64,000 nucleotides of DNA from Bacillus sp. Bos-x628 (GTDB lineage: Bacteria; Bacillota; Bacilli; Bacillales; Bacillaceae), in contig NZ_CP159358.1 in assembly GCF_040500475.1 (NCBI RefSeq), positions 1,550,001 to 1,614,000 of the forward strand. The letters are read 5' to 3'. This document shows positions 14,333 through 23,737 of this stretch, piece after piece. The position numbers and the translations under genes are program-made. The notes under the pieces were generated by a model. That model saw only the letters and a list, made by a program, of their open reading frames with translations. It searched no databases and was not told the origin of the DNA. Numbering within the stretch: position 1 is the first letter of the stretch; every line of letters begins with the position of its first letter.

Positions 14333-17300
14333 TTAATAAGCCCCCTCTGGTGGATAAAGCGACTTCAGCATGTCGAACATCTCGTCAAATGTATCAGTTA
14401 CAGCCTTTTTCACCTTGGTTTCTGTTCCTTCACTGCCGCCCTCAACTTTTACATTGATTGACGGGTTAAAAGTGATATTGACAGATCCAGTGCTTGAACT
14501 TGTAGTAGCTTTATCTGGTGTGTACCCAGTATCCGCACCAAGCTCCCGACCGAGTGCAGCATACATTCCGAGTGATTGGTTTCTATATCTTGGCTCAGTA
14601 GTGATGACATACTCTCTAAAGCCATTTTCGCCAAGTGCTGCAACTTGTGGGCTATTAATGACTCCACCTGTTGCATAACCTCTATAAGGTCCACCATGAG
14701 CCATAGAAACGAGCCCAGGGTGTTTTAAAATGCCGCCGTATCTGCTGTTCAAGTAATTGATAGCAGCAAGGATCTGGTCAACTGGATTTTTAATGTTTCC
14801 GTGACCCGGTTCCTTATGAGCGTTGAATGTACTTGGTATAAACTGCATAAGACCTTGAGACGGGTGTCCAGCTTTCCAGTTTGAATCCCATCTGTTCACG
14901 ACATTAGGGTTTCCGCCTGATTCTCTCATGGCAATTGTTTCAAGTGCGCCAGCATACTCAAAGCCAAGCCCCTTGATTGATAGCGCTTGAGCTACCCACT
15001 TTTTAACAGCTTTTGAGCCACCACCTGAAAAACTTTCAGCGTAACTGGACATTTTGTCTTTAACAAAACCAATCGCATTGTCTTTGACAAATTTAAAGGC
15101 TCCTCTCGCCATATCACCGAACGACCCTAACATAGAAGGAGCTTTAACACCCATGTTTTCAAGGACTTTTGTTAACAGTTTGGATGGATGCCCGATATAA
15201 TCAAAAACATCCAGAGCAATGTCTTTAGCTTTTTTCACCACATGTTTTGCGCCATTAATTGCTGATGTGGCCTTGTCTTTGACCCAACCCAAAGCACCTG
15301 AGATACCCCCGCCAACATTTCCACTATCGTATGCAGGGAGGGCCGACAAAGCAGCCCTTGTCTGTTTTGCAGATAACACCTCAGTGCCTTTCGGGAGGTT
15401 CATCAGCGTATCAGTTGCAGGGCTAAGTCCCACTTGACCTGATGGGGTACGGTACATTTCAGGACCAGCGTTTGACCCTTTACCGTCTCCAAGTATCGCC
15501 GGACCTCCCGGGTGTCCTCCGGTTCCGTGTGCATATTTCGGTACTTCCCATTTAGGGATATGCTTATCTTTCAAACCGATCTTATCAAGGACCCAGTTTA
15601 CTCCGCCAATTACACCATTTACGCCTTTTCCGAGTACCCCAGCAAGTTTATTCGCTAGGCTACGCACGCCATCTGTTGCCTTGTGAGCCATATTCTTAAT
15701 ACCATCACCTATTTTACCCGGTAAAGCTTTGGCAGCATCGACAATATCCCAAAACTTATCAGTGACCTTCTTCCACAGATTGTGTGCCAAATCACCGACT
15801 TTTGTTTTGATATAGGTCCATCCTTTGATAATTCCATCTGCTGCGTTAGACACCAGATTTTTCACCATACCAACGGCACTAGAGAAAATTTGCTTCACTC
15901 CGTCCCACATCATGCGGAAATTCCCAGTGAATAAGCCTTTGAAGACATTCACGATTCCCATAATAATGCCAAATGCACCCTGTATAATCACAATGATATT
16001 TTTTAGAGCAAATTGAATTATTGAGAGCACAACTGGAAAAACAGCAGTCACGATATTTAAGATGAAACGGATCGCCGGAATGACAACAGTTGTGATGATA
16101 TTCCCCAGAAGTTGCAAAAGAGAAACAACAATCGGAAGAGCCGCTTGTATGATTTGCATGATCTGTGGGAATACCTGTTGCACAACCTGAATTAAAATAG
16201 GAAGTGCAGCTTGAGCCAACTGTATAATGATTGTTGCCACTACAGTAAGCAATTGTGCCACGATCGGAAGAACAGCCATGATGACCTGTTTAATAATCGG
16301 AAAAACTTGCTGCACCACTGATAAAATTAACGGCAACACTTGAACCGCTATTTGTCCGATTGATGACCCTAAAAGCTGAATCAATTGCAGAACAATGGGA
16401 AGAGCTTTTTGTACAATACTCATGATTAACGGGAACGCAATCTGAATCATCTGAACCAACATCGGTAAGGCATTTTGCACAATTGAAACAAGGACTCCTG
16501 AGAAACTACCTATCAGTTGAATAATGATTGGTAGCACCGCATTAATTACGCTCAGAATAACCGGGAAAATCGTCTGGAATCCTTGGACAAGTAACGGCAG
16601 AATGCTGCTTGCTATTTGCAAGACACTTGTCCATAAAGTACCCGACAACTGCATCCAAGCTGAAAGCAATTGCTGAATCAGTGGCATGATTTGCGGACCG
16701 ATTGTCTGGAACGTTTGTGAGATAGATGCAGCAAATAAAACAAGTGTGCCGCCTATCTGAACAAAAGATTGCTGCAGTTGTCCGACTAGTTGCTGGAACT
16801 GCGGTGTCAATTGAGTGACCAATTGACTGAAAGACTGTTGAATCGTGTTGATGATTGGTTGCAATGCCTGAAAAACAGCCATAAGAACAGATTGTACCGA
16901 TGTCCATGATCTCTTTAAGCCCTGGCTTACATTTTGGTTTGTTTGTTGCATGCGATACAAAGCGCCAGCAACGCTCAAAATGGCACCGACAGCTACACCG
17001 ATAGGCCCTGACACTCCGAGGAATGCAAGTCCGATCGCCGCAACAAATGGTGCTACCAGTGAAACCATTCCCTTAAAGCTAGATAAAGCGACTTTCAGTT
17101 GCTCCATGAAACCTGTTACGATTCCATTTAGCCCGTCTGACAGCCCTTTCCCGAAGAAATCCGAGATTGTCTTTCCAGCATTATGAATGAAGCTTGACAC
17201 AGTTTTCACAGCCGTTTTGTAAGCCGACTCAATACCAGCTACTAATTGAGGGTGTGATTCACCGAGACGATCCCACAGTTTTAAGGACTCGGATTGTATC

Positions 17301-19027
17301 TTATGAATAGCCGTGATAGCCACTTTTTGTGCGTCCTTAAAACCTTTCATGAAGGCAGGCTTTAGTTCCTCAGCTTCTTTGATCATCGTATGGAAAGCAC
17401 CGACAACCGCCGATTTTCCCATGTCAGCAAAGCGTTTCATCGCTTCTGTCGCTGGCTTGAATCTCTCCTGAAGCTTATCGAAATTCTTGTACAGCAAATA
17501 AATTCCGGTTACAAGGAGAACGATGGCCCCAGCTACGACATACACCGTGCCCGACATAGCCGCCAGCCCGGTTACAACTGGACCAATGAACATCCACAAA
17601 CTACTGAGAGCTCCAAGGAAACCATTCACTAACCCTATTCCTATCGCTAATGGCGATAAAAGTAGGGTTAAAACAGGAATGAGAAGCATAAATCCTTGGA
17701 TCATTTTCGAAAGAACAGGGTGTGCCTTATTAAACTGTATGATTAGTTTTGCAACGGCCGTAATGCCCTTGTATATTGCCATCGCAAACGACGCAAACAC
17801 TTCGATCGCTGGCTGAATAGCTTTCAGTAGTGTACTGCACATCTCTTCCCATGCTTTTGAATAGCCCGGAACTGTTTGTGTTGCCGCTTTATGAAGCCCT
17901 TGGAACATGAAAAAGTTTGTAAAGGCTGCACCCAGTGCCACCATTTGAAAACGCATATAACCCTGAGTGATCATCATTGTCATATCGTTAAGCTCTTTCA
18001 TGTTGGCAGTAGGCCCGAGCATTTTCAGAGCCAAATGCGCAGCAGTACCCTGCTTCGCCATGTTCTCAAGCGTATTCGATACAGCCAGACCCGCTTTATT
18101 TACTTGATATAACGGGTTTCCCATTCTGTCATAATTGGCTGCGATCTTCTCAGATTGAGTAGATCGGGCCATTAGTGTTCCGACAGTCTGCAGCATACTC
18201 ATACGCATCATTTTATTGTTCTTCATCATGTTATCTGTGGCTTGTTTGTGAGCTCTTCCCAGCCTGTACACTTCATCCATAAACTGCTGATTGGTGCCAG
18301 ACCAACTGTCCATCTGGTTCCCTAACTGAAAGAAACCATACTGAGCCCGAATCATTTCATTCCGGAAACCTGACATATTGTATCGTTCATTGTTCCATGC
18401 CTGCCGCATCTCGTTCATCATTCGGATTGTGTCTTCTTCCAAACCATGAGTTGAACCGCGCAAAAAGTTCATTTCACGGCCATACTGCCGCACACCCCTA
18501 TAATCTGGGGCTGGGACAGCTACCGCTGCCACGTTATTTTGAACACTTTGAGTGCTCGATGTAACGTTTGTGCTTGGTGCAGACGTACCAATGCGACTCA
18601 TATCAATGTTATTCAAATTCTGCCTGAGTTGATCAATTGATTCATTGGCGTTTGTTATCGACGTCTGATCAACATTGATATTGACCTCAGACGGAAGGCT
18701 TTGAATAAGTCTGCTTGTCTCTTGTACCTGGGTATTCAGCTGGCTCAAACGGGATGTAACTAAGTCGATTTGAGGCCCTAGCCGTTCTATCGTTTGACTG
18801 GCAGTTTGTAACGATGAGTTGTCCAAGATCATATTCATATGGATGTCTCTAAAATTCCGCTGTTGCCTTTGAACCTGAGCCATCCGTGTACGCATCTGTG
18901 AAAAACTGCCGCCAGCATCGCCGACATGATCAACGAGCCTATCTATTTGCTGATTTGCTCTTTCTAGAGGGGAGGTATCAACGTTCAATTCAACGTCAAT
19001 ATGTGTACTTCTCAATGCGTCTGACAA
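14333..19027 (-). CDS. Tape measure protein with lytic transglycosylase domain
   Basis: 1564 residues, the largest gene. It starts at a TTG (19027) with GAGGGGG about 12 bases before. An N-terminal coiled coil occupies about 1-130, hydrophobic segments about 430-520, then a long stretch (about 690-1030) of repeated amphipathic units of the form LPIVxQLIQ / PIIMxIIQ, the expected length-measuring helix. Near the C-terminus is an SLT-type transglycosylase module: ALETIAMRESGGNPNV with catalytic Glu-type context, SQGLMQFIPSTF and AINYLNSRYGG. It sets tail length and helps DNA cross the wall. Confidence 0.92.
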   Translation of the reverse strand: MSDALRSTHIDVELNVDTSPLERANQQIDRLVDHVGDAGGSFSQMRTRMAQVQRQQRNFRDIHMNMILDNSSLQTASQTIERLGPQIDLVTSRLSQLNTQVQETSRLIQSLPSEVNINVDQTSITNANESIDQLRQNLNNIDMSRIGTSAPSTNVTSSTQSVQNNVAAVAVPAPDYRGVRQYGREMNFLRGSTHGLEEDTIRMMNEMRQAWNNERYNMSGFRNEMIRAQYGFFQLGNQMDSWSGTNQQFMDEVYRLGRAHKQATDNMMKNNKMMRMSMLQTVGTLMARSTQSEKIAANYDRMGNPLYQVNKAGLAVSNTLENMAKQGTAAHLALKMLGPTANMKELNDMTMMITQGYMRFQMVALGAAFTNFFMFQGLHKAATQTVPGYSKAWEEMCSTLLKAIQPAIEVFASFAMAIYKGITAVAKLIIQFNKAHPVLSKMIQGFMLLIPVLTLLLSPLAIGIGLVNGFLGALSSLWMFIGPVVTGLAAMSGTVYVVAGAIVLLVTGIYLLYKNFDKLQERFKPATEAMKRFADMGKSAVVGAFHTMIKEAEELKPAFMKGFKDAQKVAITAIHKIQSESLKLWDRLGESHPQLVAGIESAYKTAVKTVSSFIHNAGKTISDFFGKGLSDGLNGIVTGFMEQLKVALSSFKGMVSLVAPFVAAIGLAFLGVSGPIGVAVGAILSVAGALYRMQQTNQNVSQGLKRSWTSVQSVLMAVFQALQPIINTIQQSFSQLVTQLTPQFQQLVGQLQQSFVQIGGTLVLFAASISQTFQTIGPQIMPLIQQLLSAWMQLSGTLWTSVLQIASSILPLLVQGFQTIFPVILSVINAVLPIIIQLIGSFSGVLVSIVQNALPMLVQMIQIAFPLIMSIVQKALPIVLQLIQLLGSSIGQIAVQVLPLILSVVQQVFPIIKQVIMAVLPIVAQLLTVVATIIIQLAQAALPILIQVVQQVFPQIMQIIQAALPIVVSLLQLLGNIITTVVIPAIRFILNIVTAVFPVVLSIIQFALKNIIVIIQGAFGIIMGIVNVFKGLFTGNFRMMWDGVKQIFSSAVGMVKNLVSNAADGIIKGWTYIKTKVGDLAHNLWKKVTDKFWDIVDAAKALPGKIGDGIKNMAHKATDGVRSLANKLAGVLGKGVNGVIGGVNWVLDKIGLKDKHIPKWEVPKYAHGTGGHPGGPAILGDGKGSNAGPEMYRTPSGQVGLSPATDTLMNLPKGTEVLSAKQTRAALSALPAYDSGNVGGGISGALGWVKDKATSAINGAKHVVKKAKDIALDVFDYIGHPSKLLTKVLENMGVKAPSMLGSFGDMARGAFKFVKDNAIGFVKDKMSSYAESFSGGGSKAVKKWVAQALSIKGLGFEYAGALETIAMRESGGNPNVVNRWDSNWKAGHPSQGLMQFIPSTFNAHKEPGHGNIKNPVDQILAAINYLNSRYGGILKHPGLVSMAHGGPYRGYATGGVINSPQVAALGENGFREYVITTEPRYRNQSLGMYAALGRELGADTGYTPDKATTSSSTGSVNITFNPSINVKVEGGSEGTETKVKKAVTDTFDEMFDMLKSLYPPEGAY

Positions 19028-19040
19028 CGTTCATACCCCC

Positions 19041-19203
19041 TCATTTCTTTTTATTCCTCTTGTTTTCTTGCTCAATATGGATGTCGAGGGCTGCGTTTGC
19101 TTCAAGCAGAGTATCGAGATCCATCGCCGCGACCTCCGAGAAGGAGAACTTCTCAGACATCACGAGCCGATACATAGGCCAGTTGTCACTTGCCTTCTTT
19201 TTG
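19041..19203 (-). CDS. Frameshift extension of tail assembly chaperone
   Basis: A second frame continues from the tail chaperone: from a slip at CAAAAAG (19197-19203) it reads KKASDNWPMYRLVMSEKFSF, then SEVAAMDLDTLLEANAALDI and HIEQENKRNKKK before a stop at 19041. A minus-two slip (or plus-one) joins it to residue 95 of the upstream protein and gives a 147-residue product, close to the length of XkdN proteins. Tail chaperone pairs made by frameshift are conserved in long-tailed phages; a minus-two shift is known in Mu. Confidence 0.6.
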
Positions 19204-19482
19204 TAAAACTGTTTCGGCTTCGGTTTCGGCGCTAAGAAAGGTCTGAACCTCTTTCATCAGCTCAAGGAAACCAGGTTTCTTATCAAAGTAGTCATAGCTT
19301 ACTTTGGGTTCAACAACTACTTCTTTCATGTACAGTTCATACAGTTTCGCAGACGAAAACATACCAGTATTGATATTGATCGCTTCATCATTGTACTCAA
19401 TTGAACGACGTGTTCCTGGGTGTTGAAGAGTGTACTCAGTTCCTTGGATAGTTACTTTCTTTTGTTTACCGAATTTTGACAT
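19186..19482 (-). CDS. Tail assembly chaperone (XkdN-like)
   Basis: 98 residues from the ATG at 19482, which has GGAGGGAAAACCT upstream; the longer frame to 19644 runs into the tube gene. Core: KKVTIQGTEYTLQHPGTRRS, SSAKLYELYMKEVVVEPKV and FLELMKEVQTFL, typical of the phage tail chaperone family that wraps the tape measure during assembly. It lies between tube and tape-measure genes and ends in a run of A that can drive a frameshift into the 52-codon extension. Confidence 0.8.
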   Translation of the reverse strand: MSKFGKQKKVTIQGTEYTLQHPGTRRSIEYNDEAININTGMFSSAKLYELYMKEVVVEPKVSYDYFDKKPGFLELMKEVQTFLSAETEAETVLQKEGK

Positions 19483-19579
19483 AGGTTTTCCCTCCGATTG
19501 TTTAGTTTGCATATATTGAAAAGCAGCCCTATTGGACTGCTTTCTTGCGTTTGATTTTTTCATCTTTCCCATAGCTAAA

Positions 19580-19975
19580 TTACTGTTCCAATACTGTATA
19601 GTCAAAGACTTGAATCTCGAACTCACGATCTCCAATCTCGTCACTGAATTCAGCGTCAGCAGGCTTTTTGACCATTGCTTCTGTCCCGCCGATTTTTTCC
19701 TGACCTCCTGTAACCCAGATCGGGAATGTTTTGGCTGTATTAGCCAGTTTGTTCAGGTATGGCACAAATGGCGATCCCATGGAAAGTGTCAGTGTGATTG
19801 TTCCGAGTGGGTTGTTTTTCGTTGCAACACTGACATCACCCTTGGCACTGACTTTCGTCGAAAACTTTTCTTCATCTTTGGAACATGAAACCATTGTGCC
19901 CTCGGAATAACCGGTTACGATTTTTCCGTCAATGTTCGTGTTGACTTCATTTGCATCATAAACGTATGCTGCCAT
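19580..19975 (-). CDS. Tail tube protein
   Basis: 131 residues, predicted all-beta: TMVSCSKDEEKFSTKVSAKG, LGTITLTLSMGSPFVPYLNK and REFEIQVFDYTVLEQ. This looks like the DUF3277 family of contractile-tail tube proteins rather than PBSX XkdM itself. It follows the sheath gene by 14 bases and precedes the tail chaperone, the invariant order in contractile phages. GGAGGATTTAAACA precedes the ATG. Confidence 0.8.
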   Translation of the reverse strand: MAAYVYDANEVNTNIDGKIVTGYSEGTMVSCSKDEEKFSTKVSAKGDVSVATKNNPLGTITLTLSMGSPFVPYLNKLANTAKTFPIWVTGGQEKIGGTEAMVKKPADAEFSDEIGDREFEIQVFDYTVLEQ

Positions 19976-19989
19976 TGTTTAAATCCTCC

Positions 19990-21018
19990 TTAAATTGATA
20001 TTTCACCAGTGATTTCAGCAGAATGAACCGCACCAGCCAGCTCAAAAGTAAATGACAGACCGTCGTATACACGATTTTTTCTGTTTTCATCTGTAATTTG
20101 ATCACGGGTTTTAGTGCTGATTGAATACACTGGCTGCCCGTCTGCATCTTCAGCAACGATGCCATTTGCAAAAGCTGTTTGCAGAACGTTTGTAACCTGT
20201 ACACTAAGCAATGTAAAACCAGCATTCGAGAATGGAATTCTGCCGTTGTTTGAGAATGCTGATTGAATAGATGTTTCAATATTCAATTTCACCCAATCTT
20301 TTCCGTGTAGCACGTCGATATATTCCCCAGATGCAGTAATGCCCTCAGATGTCTCATTGTGGCCAGCTTTAGTTACATAAGCAATAGCTCCTTCTGTGTG
20401 TAGCTTCTTCAGCTCATCTGCCTTAATATCTTGAGGCGTGATGCCTACGATATTTTTAAACTTCCAAGTTACCGATCCAACCGTTTGAGAAGCAACCGAA
20501 CCAACGAGTCCAGCGTCTGGATGCTCGTCATTTATCGGATGATAGAAAACGATTGTACGGTCCTTGCCTTTATAAGAAGTAACCTCTTCACGATCAGTTA
20601 CCTGTAATACTATAAATTTATATGACTTCTCTTCCATCGCTTTTGCCGCTTCCAGCCTTTCGTCCGCTGTCGCATCAGCAAGAATCAAGAAGTGCCAGTC
20701 ATTGTCGAAATACTCATCAAACGCATTACGGATGGAGAATGTCTCTGCTGTAGTCGCTCCACCCTTCGGTGATTCAGTACCTCCATAAGTACCGATTGCA
20801 ACCTTTGACGGTGCATTGTCACCCTGCGCAAAGATAGCCGCAGCCTTTTTATATGTTGCTGTGGTTTCTGCATAATCTTTCTTAATAGATTCTAAAGAGC
20901 CGTATTCTTTATATGTGTTGTGACCGTCTACCTTTGCTAGAATCAGAGGTGTTCCCAATCCTTTAAGACTGGACGGTTTCACTAAGTCAATTTTGACTGT
21001 AACGTCACTAAGTGGCAT
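19990..21018 (-). CDS. Tail sheath protein
   Basis: 342 residues. N-terminal VTVKIDLVKPSSLKGLGTPL and YKEYGSLESIKKDYAETTAT; middle FDEYFDNDWHFLILADATAD; C-terminal GRIPFSNAGFTLLSVQVTNV and YDGLSFTFELAGAVHSAEIT. This is the DUF3383-type sheath seen in small contractile phages. The sheath contracts to drive the tube through the cell envelope. Its presence makes prophage P a myovirus-type phage. It is preceded by GGAGGGTAATTCAT. Confidence 0.82.
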   Translation of the reverse strand: MPLSDVTVKIDLVKPSSLKGLGTPLILAKVDGHNTYKEYGSLESIKKDYAETTATYKKAAAIFAQGDNAPSKVAIGTYGGTESPKGGATTAETFSIRNAFDEYFDNDWHFLILADATADERLEAAKAMEEKSYKFIVLQVTDREEVTSYKGKDRTIVFYHPINDEHPDAGLVGSVASQTVGSVTWKFKNIVGITPQDIKADELKKLHTEGAIAYVTKAGHNETSEGITASGEYIDVLHGKDWVKLNIETSIQSAFSNNGRIPFSNAGFTLLSVQVTNVLQTAFANGIVAEDADGQPVYSISTKTRDQITDENRKNRVYDGLSFTFELAGAVHSAEITGEISI

Positions 21019-21023
21019 ATGAA

Positions 21024-21494
21024 TTACCCTCCTATATTTTCAATTCGCACAGAGTCGAAAACCTCTGCATTTTTTTCTCCATGAATGACACGTGTTCTAA
21101 AACGCGCATCGAATCCATGACGGCGTTCTGTGTCGACCGTGATAAATGTATCTCGATTGCCGAAACCGTCGTTCCTGACCCACACAAGCCTATTATCATG
21201 GAGTTTTTGGCGTGCTTCACCTGTTTTGAAGTACGTAGCAGTTTGTTGAGCAAGGGAAATGGCTTCAATATGGCTATTTGAAATCCATGTAAAAGAGAAA
21301 ACAAGCTCAATGTCTTCCATTAACGCTCCCTGTTCTTCAATGCCTCTATGCTGAGCTAAATATGGAGATGTCACGGTATACGTGCAAAAAGGATAGACAG
21401 GTTGTTTCCCTGTTCCATTTGCAACGATAACGACATGACCTGTTTTCTCTCTAATCAGTCCTAGGACTGTTTGTATTATGCTGTTGTAGTCCAT
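21024..21494 (-). CDS. Neck / tail terminator protein
   Basis: 156 residues: IIQTVLGLIREKTGHVVIVA, YPFCTYTVTSPYLAQHRGIE, FSFTWISNSHIEAISLAQQT and VRNDGFGNRDTFITVDTERRHGFD. This pattern fits phage neck terminator (gp12-like) or tail completion proteins, small proteins closing the tail before joining to the head. It overlaps the previous gene by 44 bases if the ATG at 21494 is used. Confidence 0.65.
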   Translation of the reverse strand: MDYNSIIQTVLGLIREKTGHVVIVANGTGKQPVYPFCTYTVTSPYLAQHRGIEEQGALMEDIELVFSFTWISNSHIEAISLAQQTATYFKTGEARQKLHDNRLVWVRNDGFGNRDTFITVDTERRHGFDARFRTRVIHGEKNAEVFDSVRIENIGG

Positions 21495-21840
21495 CTGAAT
21501 TGATCACCGCCTTTAAGATATAGCTGTTGAAATCGGCATACGTCCCAAAAGGCGTCATTGCTTCAATATCAAAGGTGGCACCTTCAAAAAGCACCTGAGC
21601 TTTCAGAGGAAATTCATTTTTGATAAATAGCTGCCTGTCCATTGATGTAAGCCGCCCGCCAGATTGATAGACCAGTTGTGACTGTAAAGGAACTATTGCC
21701 CCTCTCTCAGTTGAACTTATCGGCTTTGCTGGTACCCATTCACCGAGGTTGTTATATAAGCCCTCTTCAGATGGAATAAGCAACGTAAAATCAACGCTGT
21801 ATCGCTTAATCAGATCAGAAAAAATGAAATGATTCCCCAT
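21451..21840 (-). CDS. Head closure / head-tail joining protein
   Basis: 129 residues, beta-rich: RYSVDFTLLIPSEEGLYNNL, ERGAIVPLQSQLVYQSGGRL, RQLFIKNEFPLKAQVLFEGA and TFDIEAMTPFGTYADF. This resembles YqbH/DUF3599-type head closure proteins of skin and PBSX-like phages. It sits between the HK97-gp10-like gene and the terminator protein, in conserved connector order. Confidence 0.62.
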   Translation of the reverse strand: MGNHFIFSDLIKRYSVDFTLLIPSEEGLYNNLGEWVPAKPISSTERGAIVPLQSQLVYQSGGRLTSMDRQLFIKNEFPLKAQVLFEGATFDIEAMTPFGTYADFNSYILKAVINSDGLQQHNTNSPRTD

Positions 21841-22343
21841 CAGCTTTCAACCTCATAATCCATCGAGCCAATCATTTCCCCAGTATCAACCAATGGATTT
21901 GAAGAACCCTTCTGCTTGGTTGTAAAGGGATGGTTAGCTGGGTTTCGTAAATCTCGCGCATATACTTGGAGCCGCCCTTTCGCCAGCAGACCGACCATTT
22001 CCATAATGTCCTTCATTGAATCGCCATTGTCTAAGGCTCTATTGACCAGATCCTCTACCTTTTGAACGATCTCTTCCTCGTTCTCGTCCCATCCAGCACG
22101 GATGAAAGAACGCTCTGGAATGTTGATATATTGAGTATCTTTCTTAAGATACAGCCCTTTTGAAGCAAGATAGTTCCTCATACGATCAGTTACAGCAATA
22201 CGGCAACCGAATTCATGAACAGCCGCAATCATTTGACGCTCACTGTCTAGGATTCCGACTTTCACCTTTCCAACGGAACTGAGGTTTTTTATGACTTCTG
22301 GAATACGGTTGCTATCTCGTACCCGAATGTTTCTATGTGCCAT
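21840..22343 (-). CDS. HK97 gp10-like / virion morphogenesis protein
   Basis: 167 residues. VKVGILDSERQMIAAVHEFG is the typical start of the gp10-like core (a strand and an HEFG turn), followed by NIPERSFIRAGWDENEEEIV, a helical middle (VEDLVNRALDNGDSMKDIME) and LVDTGEMIGSMDYEVES at the end. This family acts in tail completion and head-tail joining. It overlaps its downstream neighbour at the stop codon (21840). Confidence 0.75.
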   Translation of the reverse strand: MAHRNIRVRDSNRIPEVIKNLSSVGKVKVGILDSERQMIAAVHEFGCRIAVTDRMRNYLASKGLYLKKDTQYINIPERSFIRAGWDENEEEIVQKVEDLVNRALDNGDSMKDIMEMVGLLAKGRLQVYARDLRNPANHPFTTKQKGSSNPLVDTGEMIGSMDYEVES

Positions 22344-22347
22344 TTAA

Positions 22348-22683
22348 TCACCTCAATGGTTTAAAACGGATTTTTTTGTATGGATGAAAAAAATCAAACG
22401 CAGGCTTATACCTAACGTCATCCGCAGTGTATGTCTTGCTCATTCCGCCAATTGATTCAGCTTGAACACCTTTTGGGCTTTCTCGATCAATTTCAATCAT
22501 GAGAGCAATTCCCTTCTTCACGGGACCTGGTAATGATTCAACCCCATCTGGCCCAACAAAAGAGTTATTGCACTCCTCCTTAACGAAAGAAATCGCGTCT
22601 TCAAGGTCTATTTGTAACTTTGCATCCTGAGAGGTGTCTTCAGCTGGAATCCCTAGTCTGACTTTTAATTCTGCCAAGTCCAT
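22348..22683 (-). CDS. Head-tail connector (gp6-like)
   Basis: 111 residues from the ATG at 22683 (AAAGGA 9 bases before; the frame extends to 22701). MDLAELKVRLGIPAEDTSQD, an acidic helix and SFVGPDGVESLPGPVKKGIA match the head-tail connector family (YqbG/DUF3199 or gp6-like) that forms a ring beneath the portal. Confidence 0.75.
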   Translation of the reverse strand: MDLAELKVRLGIPAEDTSQDAKLQIDLEDAISFVKEECNNSFVGPDGVESLPGPVKKGIALMIEIDRESPKGVQAESIGGMSKTYTADDVRYKPAFDFFHPYKKIRFKPLR

Positions 22684-22697
22684 TTCTCTCAATCCTT

Positions 22698-23576
22698 TCA
22701 AAAGACCGGTTCATATGTCGCAAAACATCGGCAATTAATATCATTTGATGGATCACCGCTTTGTCCCGGCGCTTCTGCCGTTACATGAACACCATTTTTA
22801 TTGATGCCCAGGTCAAACGGCTCATTTATCATGCGTTCTTGACCTTCTAAATGGACATGATCAGCATATTTTGTTTCTCGTACTCTTTCATCACCAACGT
22901 TGTGCCAGGTCTTTTTCATGTCAATGCCCCTCGACTGAGCTTTTTTAGCAGCGTCGAGCGTTGCTTTTTCCCTTATGCGATGCATTTCTGTATTTACTAT
23001 GCGCTTTGAACGGTTGTAACTCAGACCGACATCAGACTGCAGCTCTTTGGCTACCTGAGCAAAGTGTTTCCGCTCAATAAAACCACGTTCAATTGTCTTG
23101 TTAATCTGCTGTATTGTCTTTTTGCGATCGGTTTCAATGGCTTTGTACATCTGTTTACTACTAATAGCCTTCCGAACGTCCCAAGAAGTCCATTCAGCAG
23201 GTAAATTAGCCTGATTGAGTGTTATTTTTGGCTGTGCAAGTGTAATTCCTAACGTAGCCAAAAAGCCAAGGATAAGCCAGTTGTAAGATGATTCGTAGAT
23301 TTCTTCAAGAAATTCTATGATCATAGCTTTGACTTTTGCTGAAAGATCACTAATCAACGATGTGATTTCCCACTTTAACCGAGTTAGATCACCGTGTCGG
23401 TTAGCGTCAGCAAGAGTCGGTTCTTTGGTTTGATCAAGCTTGACGAATAACGCCGTCAGCTTTGACAGCAAATCTTTTGAAGCACGCTGAAAAAGCCGCT
23501 TGAGTTTCCGTAAGAATTCCTTGGTTTTACGGTTCAACGGCTTCAAAAGCTCTTTTTCAGTTTGTTCTTTATCCAC
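22698..23576 (-). CDS. Phage head morphogenesis protein (SPP1 gp7 / Mu F-like)
   Basis: 292 residues. Long N-terminal helices (EFLRKLKRLFQRASKDLLSK), then the signature of the gp7/Mu F minor head family: YNRSKRIVNTEMHRIREKAT, a KTWHNVGDERVRETKYADHV-like box, PFDLGINKNG and the zinc-like ending PSNDINCRCFATYEPVF. These proteins assist head assembly and genome packaging and are injected in some phages. In SPP1 and the skin element it lies between portal and capsid; here it is after the capsid, an order change worth noting. Confidence 0.85.
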   Translation of the reverse strand: MDKEQTEKELLKPLNRKTKEFLRKLKRLFQRASKDLLSKLTALFVKLDQTKEPTLADANRHGDLTRLKWEITSLISDLSAKVKAMIIEFLEEIYESSYNWLILGFLATLGITLAQPKITLNQANLPAEWTSWDVRKAISSKQMYKAIETDRKKTIQQINKTIERGFIERKHFAQVAKELQSDVGLSYNRSKRIVNTEMHRIREKATLDAAKKAQSRGIDMKKTWHNVGDERVRETKYADHVHLEGQERMINEPFDLGINKNGVHVTAEAPGQSGDPSNDINCRCFATYEPVF

Positions 23577-23587
23577 CGTTATCCCTC

Positions 23588-23737
23588 CTATTCTTCCGCC
23601 TGTCCCTGCTCCGTCTGTTCAGGTTTTTCTTCTTGTTTCTCTTTGCCCTTATCGAGTTTATAGCCTAAATCTTTGTAGATGACTTTAAAGGCTCGTTCAG
23701 TGACTTCAAGAGAGTGTTTGCCTTTTTTTACTCTCAT
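23588..23737 (-). CDS. Small phage protein between capsid and head protein
   Basis: 49 residues: MRVKKGKHSLEVTERAFKVI, YKDLGYKLDKGKEKQEE, then an acidic Gln/Glu-rich tail. The ATG overlaps the capsid stop codon (TGATG). The globular start resembles the N-terminal domain of YqbF-type proteins of PBSX-like phages; the family match is from memory. Probably a minor head or decoration protein. Confidence 0.65.
   Translation of the reverse strand: MRVKKGKHSLEVTERAFKVIYKDLGYKLDKGKEKQEEKPEQTEQGQAEE

Noticed and set aside
14370..18112. Several plus-strand open frames over the tape-measure gene
   Set aside because: They are antisense shadows of the long repetitive coding sequence and have no start signals.
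14333..19027. CRISPR-like or satellite repeat
   Set aside because: The repetition is at amino-acid level (hydrophobic heptads) in a tape-measure protein; no regular DNA repeat-spacer pattern exists here or elsewhere in the window.
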